DNA of 64,000 nt. Source: Mytilisepta virgata. Its lineage: Eukaryota; Mollusca; Bivalvia; Mytilida; Mytilidae. Where the stretch lies: positions 34,686,001 through 34,750,000 of the forward strand of contig CM051518.1 of assembly GCA_028015205.1 (NCBI GenBank), in the 5' to 3' direction. Every line of letters starts with the position of its first letter. Position 1 is the first letter of the stretch. The position numbers and the translations under genes were made by a program. Below are positions 57,520 through 64,000 of this stretch, in pieces. The notes below the pieces were generated by a model. That model saw only the letters and a program-made list of their open reading frames with translations. It was not told where the DNA came from and did no database searches.

Positions 57520-58946
57520 AGCTCACCTGGCCTAAAAGGCCATGTGAGCTTTTGCCATCACTTGGCGTCCATCTGTCGTCCGTCGTCCTTCCGCCGTCGT
57601 CTGTCGTTAACTTTTTCAAAAATCTTCTCCTCTGAAACGGCTGGGCAGATTTGATCGAGGCTTCATAGGAATGATATATGACATGTCCTCCACAAACGAT
57701 CCTCATTTTATATTGATCCGATGAAAAACATGGCCACTGTTGCCAAAAATAGAACATAGGGGTAATTTGCTGTTTTTTGCTAATAACTCAAAAACCGTTA
57801 CAGATTTCGAAAATCTGACAAATGATAAAATTGATCAGCATGACAAGATCTACCTACCCTGAAATTTTGAAAGAAATTCCAAAACCCATTTAGGAGTTAT
57901 TGCCCTTTTTTTGTCAAATTTTCCAAATTTTAACATTTTCGTCATATATCTCCAAAAATATTTGAGATAGAAGTGAAATGTAAATTTGAAAAATGTTTGC
58001 CATGTTGAGATCTACCTACCCTGAAATTTTAAAGGAAATCCCAAAACCCATTTAGGAATTGTTGCTCTTTTTTTGTCAAATTTTCAAAAATTTTTCATTC
58101 AAAAATCTTCTCCTCTGAAACCGCTGGGCCGATTGGTTTGAAACTTAATAGGAATGACCAATGACATGTCTTCTACAAACGATTCTCAATTTATTTTGAT
58201 CTGACATAAAACATGGCTGTTGTAGCTAAAAATAGACTGTAGGGGTGCATGTGTTGTTTTTGGCTTATAACTTAAAAACCGTTACAGATATCAAAAATCT
58301 GACATGGGGTAAAATTGATCAGCATGACAAGATCTACCTAACCTGAAATTTTGAAGGAAATCCTTTAACCCATTTAGGAGTTATTGCCCTTTTTTTCTTT
58401 CAAAATTTAACATTTTCGTCATTTATCTCCAAACCTATTTGAGATAGAAGTGAAAATGTTTGCCATGTTGAGATCTACATACCCTGAAATTTTAAAGGAA
58501 ATCCCAAAACCCATTTAGGAGTTATTGTCCTTTTTTTGTCAAATGTTCAAAATTTTAACATTTTTGCATTTATCTCCCAAACTATTTGAGATAGAAGTGA
58601 AATGTAAATTGAAAAATGTTTGCAATGTTGAGATCTACCTACCCTGAAATTTTGAAGGGAATCCCAAATTCTATTTAGGAGTTATTGGTTTGTGTAATTT
58701 GAGGTCGGATTCTGTTACTTTTATTTAAGGTTCGACCTTATTCCTGGTCAATTTTATCAACTTCCTGCCAGGACTACCACTATCAGGGAACATATTTTAA
58801 CATTAAACCTTATGAAAAATAAATCTTCAACAAATTTCCCCTCTAACAATTGAACCAATTGCAACAAACTTGGTCAAATAGTTGATTAATTGTCCAATGA
58901 AAACGAGACTCAAGGTGAGCGATACAGGCTCGGGTGAGCCTCTTGT
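57520..58946 (+). repeat. agctcacctgg-family repeat inserted in the retroelement relic
   Basis: Starts agctcacctggcctaaaagg then ccatgtgagcttttgccatc, and ends ggtgagcgatacaggctcgg. It holds repeated monomers of about 150-165 bp (agatctacctaccctgaaat, aacccatttaggagttattg) at about 57848, 58008, 58330, 58470 and 58630. It separates two parts of the retroelement relic. Confidence 0.7.
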
Positions 58947-58947
58947 T

Positions 58948-59242
58948 AGATCTTACTTTAAATATCGAAAATGGAGAGATACTTACTAAAATTTTGATAA
59001 AACGGACGATTTTAATTTTCCAATTACTAACTCTCCCTTCCTTGACGGAGACGTGCATGTGGCACCATCATATGGAGTGTACATATCACAGCTTATACGT
59101 TTTTGCACGAATTTGCTCAAGGTTAGAAGATTTTAACGAGCGAAACTATACCATTACTAAAAAAAACTTCCATTACCGGTTAAAGATTCATAAGCTGCTT
59201 AATGTTTTAAAAAGTTTTATAATAGATTTTAACATCTTTTAG
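58948..59242 (+). pseudogene. Retroelement relic, part 2 (C-terminal to the reverse transcriptase)
   Basis: Two frames joined by a frameshift near 58997. The first gives LDLTLNIENGEILTKI. The second gives DDFNFPITNSPFLDGDV then PSYGVYISQLIRFARICS and LEDFNERNYTITKK. I recognise this as the region following the reverse transcriptase core in the same family as 57262-57348. The class (Penelope-like or DIRS-like) is uncertain to me. It is dead because of the frameshift and the loss of the YxDD block. Confidence 0.65.
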
Positions 59243-59345
59243 CTAAATACCCGGCTTCCAGAAAGGCATACCATGAACGAGTTTTTTCATCCTAGTTTCT
59301 ATTGCAATATTGTGAATAAATACAAAAGTCTCGCTAATAACCCAC

Positions 59346-59668
59346 ATAAACCACAGGGGCTCGACTTCTGGAAATTTATTTCTTTTTTATTTTATTTTTT
59401 TTGTTTGTTATCTTATTTCATGAGTACTTTTAATAAATATTCACTGTAACAACGAATATTCTGCGTTTATTATCAATATGCTATACACTATCCACGTCCT
59501 TATACTAAAAATCCTAGGATTTTTTAGTATAAGGACGTGGATAGTGTATAGCACATTGATAATAAACGCATAATTTGCATTGTTATAGTAAATATTTATT
59601 AAAAAGTATTCATGAAATAAGACAACAAAAAAAGAAATAAATATCCAGAAGTCGGGCCCCTGAGGTTT
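59346..59668. repeat. Long palindrome, arms about 160 bp
   Basis: Nearly perfect inverted repeat with its centre at AATCCTAGGATT (59510-59521) and almost no spacer. The inner about 60 bp (ccacgtccttatactaaaaa side) match almost base for base. The outer parts (cacaggggctcgacttctgg versus ccagaagtcgggcccctgag) are somewhat diverged. It directly follows the retroelement relic and is probably a head-to-head copy of its terminal sequence. Confidence 0.85.
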
Positions 59669-59974
59669 AATTGCCAGAAAGTACAAGCAATATCCCTTCA
59701 ATATTACAAAAGAAATACTTTCTTCACTGCAAGATAACCCACTAAACAGTTGTATAGTTCTTTGTTATAAAAAGGGAGAAAATAAATGCAAGACTTCAGT
59801 ATAATTCACACTTGCCGACGGTAATCTTGACTTCTATTCACAAGAGATTTTCGACAAAAAAGTTTCTGAATGACTACTAAGGATACAAAATATGCATTAG
59901 TCCAAATCACGTCTAAATGTTCATGGACCTTTCTACACTAGCAAAAAAAAGTTCCATAGACTTTTTCAGATAAA
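59669..59974. other. No feature seen
   Basis: AT-rich sequence just downstream (minus strand) of the small gene below. No other structure was recognised. Confidence 0.4.
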
Positions 59975-59980
59975 TTTATT
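59975..59980 (-). terminator. Candidate poly(A) signal for the 60-63 kb gene
   Basis: Reads AATAAA on the minus strand, about 93 nt after the TGA stop at 60073-60075. Its position and spacing support a real 3' end there. Confidence 0.45.
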
Positions 59981-60072
59981 GTTACCAGGCATTTGTTAAT
60001 AATATTATCACTGCCTTATAAACAACTGAAAAAAAGGAGAAAAAAGTCACGGATTCTGAGAAGATCGTCCTG

Positions 60073-60348
60073 TCACCCTTTCTTAAGAGATATCGCATCA
60101 ACCTTGGTCGATGTTAAAACTTCAAAGTCTTGATCAGCGTCAATAAAAATGAAAGGGATCTTCCGAAATCGTGGCCATCTCTCCTTGATTGTTACTTTAA
60201 GCTTTCTAGACGGAGGAATTTGTTCAATCAATACAGGGGTCTGCATAGCCAATCTACATTTCAGTTCGTATGACAAGATAACAAGGTCCATAGTCTTTGG
60301 AATAGGTCGATTTGTACACGGAATGGCTGCAATACGTTTTCGAATATC
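60073..60348 (-). CDS. Unknown small protein, last coding exon
   Basis: 91 codons plus TGA. The acceptor is tttatctttgcag before GATATTCG, in phase 0. It reads DIRKRIAAIPCTNRPIPKTM, later KLKVTIKERWPRFRKIP, and ends IFIDADQDFEVLTSTKV then DAISLKKG. The sequence is balanced, without low complexity, as in a folded domain of alternating strands and a helix. The open frame continues upstream of the acceptor for a few codons but that part is probably intron. I do not recognise a family. The exon joins 63127-63294 in frame. Confidence 0.55.
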   Translation of the reverse strand, partial: DIRKRIAAIPCTNRPIPKTMDLVILSYELKCRLAMQTPVLIEQIPPSRKLKVTIKERWPRFRKIPFIFIDADQDFEVLTSTKVDAISLKKG

Positions 60349-61003
60349 CTGCAAAGATAAAATAAAATATTTCATGTAAGCAGAAGGGGTTCATACATCC
60401 TCAGCGCAACAGACAAAGAAAATAGCTAAAAAGATTTCTACACTATAAAATTGCTTCGATAATTTTTTTTGCAATTAATTTTGTTTAATCTAAGTCAAGA
60501 ATATCGGAAAAGTACCTTAACGAAATACAAACCAGTACAGACGTTGAATCGAAAGAAGACCTTGTAACAGGCTTTGGTTTACAACTAACTGACCCATGGC
60601 ATACCTCTATGACGTGTTAATTGTAGTATACAAAACAATTATATTTAAAAGCTGCTGTTTTGAGTAAGAAAAGTGGACATATATAATTTTGCCTTCTAAC
60701 ATGATAATAAAAGAACGTAGGATATACATCAACGATAATGAACCTACCCCGGGGAGCATACACCCCAAGACGAACGCTTAATGGCTCCAGAAAATATTGT
60801 AAAAATGCTGATAACCAAACTACGAATACCCAAAGACTAATTATGAAAAAAAAAACAGGATTTTGGTTTGGTTCAAAGGTTAAACTAGATATTAGTTTTC
60901 AATTATTATTTTCCTCTGTATGGCAATGTTTCTCACCTAGGCACGGGAAAATTGAATAAAACCAGAATAAAATGTTTTTTATCAACAGGAAGTAGGACGT
61001 ATA

Positions 61004-61887
61004 GTCCAGTCAAACTAAGTTTTAACCTCAAACTAATTGCAACAAAAATGTTTTAGTTCTAATCTATAGCTAATCTAAAACTCAAAATCAGCATTTTTAA
61101 TTTCCTAAGGAAATTAACATTGGAAAGTTGGAAAGGGGAGATAACTCCACAAAAATTAGTCTTTTTTTTGTCAGTTTTTGGTTGATTTTCTTAAAATTCA
61201 TGTAAAGTATGATACTTTGATGGTGTTATAAGTTCGTATTTGACTATATTATATAATCTTCTGCTCATGAAATGTACAAAACCGAAGTGTTATGGGTATT
61301 TTTATTTTTTTTTGCACATTTTTCATTAAAGAAATAGCAAATTTGTGGCTTTGTGACCATTTTGAAAAAATAATGTGAAAATTTGGTATTGTTTATTTCT
61401 GTAAATTATATTTGTTCAGCATCTACCTTGTTTTAAAAAGAAGAATATATGCTTAATCATTTTTATTAAATTTAAGATTCTTTACCTTAACATTTTGAAA
61501 AATTTAATAAATGGTCGATTGATGAATTACGAAATCTAGGTTGTAGCTTGATAAAAGATATGAAAACACCTTTAGAGTTGTTTGTTATACTCTAAAGACG
61601 GCTAAAATATCAAGAATCAATATATTCTGCTGAATAGAAGCGGTAAAGTTATAATTTTGTATCAATTTTTATTGATATGTCTGCTTTTTTTGCAGAGTTA
61701 TCTCTAATTTTCAATGCAAATCTCCATAGGAATATTAAAATCGTGATTTTTTAGACTTCCTCAAGTTAGATTTTGTTGGACTTTTTTCTGTGTACATTTG
61801 GGGTATAATGCTAAAGATTAAAACTTAAAAATCTTCTTTTGCAATTACTTTAAGGTTAGGGTCAAATTTATGCTAGATTGACTGGAC
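61004..61887. mobile_element. Tc1/mariner-like non-autonomous element, TA duplication
   Basis: 884 bp with inverted ends GTCCAGTCAA / TTGACTGGAC and TA on both outer sides (61002-61003, 61888-61889). Inward the two ends share a second block (cctcaaactaattgcaa versus, reversed, cttaaagtaattgcaa). No transposase frame. It contains a ggaaaggggagataactcc motif near its left end. Confidence 0.7.
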
Positions 61888-62323
61888 TAGTATAGGAATA
61901 TATTTCTTATCACAACACATTTTACATTTATTAATCCAACATGCGTTGGGTGATCACCATCTCCCCTCCTGGTATATTATAATTAAAAGCCTAATAAATA
62001 AGTGTCTTGCAAGGAAGAGAATTGCATGAGATTATATTTTGCATTATGAATGTAGTGTAGACAATAAAAAGCATAAAAACAAGGTCAAGTGTCCAGTTTT
62101 TTTCACCAAACATCATAAAATAAAGTCAGCGACCAACATTCGCATTTCTCGATTAGCCTTCACGACCACCCTCGTGACCAAGACTTTGGAAAGCCAAATA
62201 ATTGTCAGCAATACACATGATACAACTTAACGCGCCTAAAGGCTAAACAGTTTAGCCAAAATTCAGGTATGGTCAACTTCTGAGAGAGTTTAAGTGAATT
62301 TCAATTTTTTATCAAATGAAAAC

Positions 62324-62849
62324 CACGGAAGGATATTAGGGTCCCAGTTATTTCTATTTTTCAAAATGTCGACAATAATCTTTGAACTTCTTACTTTAAT
62401 CTCGGAAATTCCGAATTTAATCTTGGAATTTCAACTTTAATCTCGGATTTTCCTACTTTTATATTGGCTTTTAATTCTGAATAATCAGTTTTAATCTCGG
62501 TAATTCCGAATTTAATCTTGCTATTTCCAACTTTTTTCTTGGAATTATCAACTTTAATGTGGGGAATTACGACTTTGATTTTGGAATTATCTACTTTAAT
62601 TTCCCAGTTTAATGTTAGAAATATCCAGTTTAATCTCGGCACTTCAGGCTTTCACTCACCCGAGACTTAGTTTCAATTTCATTTGATAAGTGGTTGACAG
62701 ATATAGTCAAAGATTAAAGGTTGAATTTTCAAGATTTAAGTTGGAAAGTCAAAGGTTAAACTTGGAATTTCCGATTTTAAAGTCGGAAATTCAAAGATTT
62801 ATTTCTGCATTTTAAAAAATAAAAACCGTGGCCCTAATACTCTTCCGCA
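62324..62849. mobile_element. Inverted-repeat element carrying 21-bp minisatellite arrays
   Basis: The ends are inverted: CACGGAAGGATATTAGGG on the left and, reversed from the right, TGCGGAAGAGTATTAGGG, with further similarity to about 45 bp. GAAAAC flanks both sides (62318-62323, 62850-62855), a possible 6-bp duplication. Inside, a 21-bp unit (ctttaatctcggaaattccga type) repeats about 12 times on the left, and again in opposite orientation on the right (about 62708-62800). Because 21 is a multiple of three, it gives an 83-residue heptad-repeat frame (IKVDNSK) on the minus strand. This is a by-product, not a gene. Confidence 0.65.
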
Positions 62850-63126
62850 GAAAACGTATTTTTAAGACAACGAAAACTATTTAAAAAACCTTCATTAATT
62901 TATGGAACCCAAATATCTGGTGTTGTGATTTGTTCATCACAGAAATTACGTAAATTTAATAGATTTCTGGTGTTCAAGGGTAAAATGTGCATTCAAGGTA
63001 AAATCTCGTGTGGATAACAAAGCGTAACTAGTGCACTCGAGCTTAATCTGTTAATAGATCTCTAAAGATTTTAGTGCAAAAATATGCTAGAAAATAGGAG
63101 AAATGAATTGTGAAAGCGTACAGTAC

Positions 63127-63294
63127 CTTAATTGCATTTTCTTTTGAAGGACCAACTGTCATGGTATGGTGGAAACTTAGGAAGACTGACGTTACTATGG
63201 TGACGTTAGTAGCCATTGTTATATGTCGTTGCGTATTAGGGGGAATACCATGCAGTAGCAGGGGGAGGTTATAATGTCGCCAAGATATACACAT
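63127..63294 (-). CDS. Unknown small protein, first coding exon
   Basis: The donor is AATTAAG before gtactg, phase 0, matching the acceptor at 60348. Two in-frame starts exist: MCISWRHYNL (63294) and MATNVTIVTS (63216), giving 147 or 121 residues in total. I favour the second, since ACAATGGC has a better context and the upstream part is short and basic. The first about 15 residues after MATN are hydrophobic (VTIVTSVFLSF), which could be a weak signal or membrane-facing strand. A tttctttttcag sits just upstream of the first ATG, so a further 5' exon is likely. Family unknown. Confidence 0.5.
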
Positions 63295-63574
63295 ATCTCT
63301 GAAAAAGAAAAAAAAGCCCTATAACTCCTGAAATCTGAGTTTCTTCTCAAACATCGCAATAATCACATGGACCCAGGGATCATATAATACTAACATATAC
63401 AGTTTCTGATGGACCACAACTTTTTTTTGCAACTTTAGAAAAAATCAGTAGAGTATTTTTTTCTACATGCATCTAAACTTACCAAATGGTCGTCAACATC
63501 CCTGATTTGCATAATTTTCTAATTATTTTATCGATATTTGCCACCAATTATTTATTAGAGAACAATGCCGATGT
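63295..63574. other. 5' flank of the small gene
   Basis: Starts with a candidate acceptor for the exon at 63294. Otherwise AT-rich, no feature recognised before the element at 63575. Confidence 0.4.
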
Positions 63575-63811
63575 CAATCTAATTAAAAACCGATCTCTCA
63601 TCGCTCCCGTTTTCTGATATGTCGCGTCAGTCCCCAGAATTCATAAACTTTTTTGATTGGCTTACTGATAGGAAGTCAACTTATTTGCATGTCATTATAA
63701 ATTCATAAGTTCCAGTTCACTCACATGTGACCTCAAAGCGGGTTTCGTTAGATCTCCCACGCGACATATCAGAAAACGGGAGCGATGAGAGATCGGTTTT
63801 TAATTAGATTG
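63575..63811. mobile_element. MULE-like MITE with 53-bp perfect TIRs and 9-bp duplication
   Basis: 237 bp. The first and last 53 bp are perfect inverted copies, beginning CAATCTAATTAAAAACCGAT and reaching GATATGTCGCGT. Both sides are flanked by TGCCGATGT (63566-63574 and 63812-63820). Long TIRs with a 9-bp duplication are the hallmark of Mutator-like elements. The identical TIRs and intact duplication point to a recent insertion. Confidence 0.88.
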
Positions 63812-64000
63812 TGCCGATGTAGGGAAGTTTAATTAGTAGTTGAGAAGATCTATCAAATAAAGCTAGAAAAGTATTCTTTTCTGTAAAAGAAATTGATATG
63901 TAATATAAAAATATATTAAGAGATAAAATTGAAAATCTTCAAGAAAATAACAAGATTTATACCGGGATTTCCGAGGGAAATCAAGTTTGATAATTCACCA

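Larger units (their letters stand above)
60349..63126 (-). other. Intron of the 60-63 kb gene
   Basis: GTACTG to tttgcag on the minus strand. It holds a Tc1-like element (61004-61887) and an inverted-repeat element with 21-bp minisatellite (62324-62849). The remainder is AT-rich with no other exon recognised. Confidence 0.5.

Noticed and set aside
58934..59242. A single intact 102-residue protein
   Set aside because: The frame joins two different pieces of a broken retroelement through a frameshifted region; it is a relic.
62391..62642. 83-residue Lys/Ile-rich protein on the minus strand
   Set aside because: It is produced by a 21-bp minisatellite inside a mobile element.
1..64000. CRISPR arrays, bacterial operons, rRNA genes
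   Set aside because: The DNA is plainly animal; the tandem arrays lack CRISPR-like repeat/spacer structure and no rRNA sequence was recognised.

Overview
This is eukaryotic, AT-rich genomic DNA. It is most likely from a bivalve mollusc, probably a mussel-like species. The species is inferred from the interspersed repeats I recognise as bivalve-type: TIR repeats starting agctcacctgg, gtctcgcctgc elements, abundant tacatgta, and the aaagggagataa motif. Genes have short exons, long introns and GT-AG splice sites. The introns and intergenic DNA are dense with small non-autonomous DNA transposons, diverged tandem repeats and retroelement relics.

Layout. At 4.2-12.5 kb on the minus strand lies a four-coding-exon gene for a 351-residue coiled-coil plus C-terminal death-domain protein, with two 5' non-coding exons. 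Its putative promoter at 12.4-12.55 kb looks bidirectional: outward-facing splice donors lie about 150 bp apart around NRF1-, ETS- and YY1-like motifs. From 12.5 to 26.3 kb there is mostly repeat DNA, including a degraded MULE transposase relic. At 26.3-27.8 kb on the plus strand is a large coding exon (502 residues, Ser-rich, AP-2-ear-type FxDxF and WVxF motifs). After an 18.3 kb repeat-filled intron come the two coding exons of a stonin / stoned-B endocytic adaptor (46.1-49.6 and 52.3-52.6 kb; 1271 residues, five NPF and three DPF motifs, stonin and mu-homology domains). At 60.1-63.3 kb on the minus strand is a small two-exon gene of unknown family. Between 57.2 and 59.7 kb is a retroelement relic interrupted by a repeat and followed by a long palindrome.

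Main hypothesis. The 502-residue ORF ends in TAA, and the next bases are a perfect GTAAGT donor. The stonin exon begins 17 nt upstream of its own ATG. Splicing these two exons together would give a dicistronic mRNA: ORF1, stop, 17 nt, then the stonin ORF in a different frame. Drosophila stoned is a known dicistronic locus (StnA then StnB), so this window may hold a molluscan equivalent, with a putative StnA-like first cistron. Two tiny uORFs sit directly ahead of ORF1 and overlap stop-to-start (ATGA, then TAATG), which would fit serial reinitiation. RNA evidence is needed to prove it.

The repeats are unusually readable. Several non-autonomous DNA elements have terminal inverted repeats and intact target-site duplications: MULE-like 9 bp, hAT-like 8 bp (two), Tc1/pogo-like TA (two), Harbinger-like TTA/TAA. 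There is also a roughly 100-bp minisatellite of about 18 units. I saw no rRNA genes, intact tRNA genes, CRISPR arrays or bacterial features.
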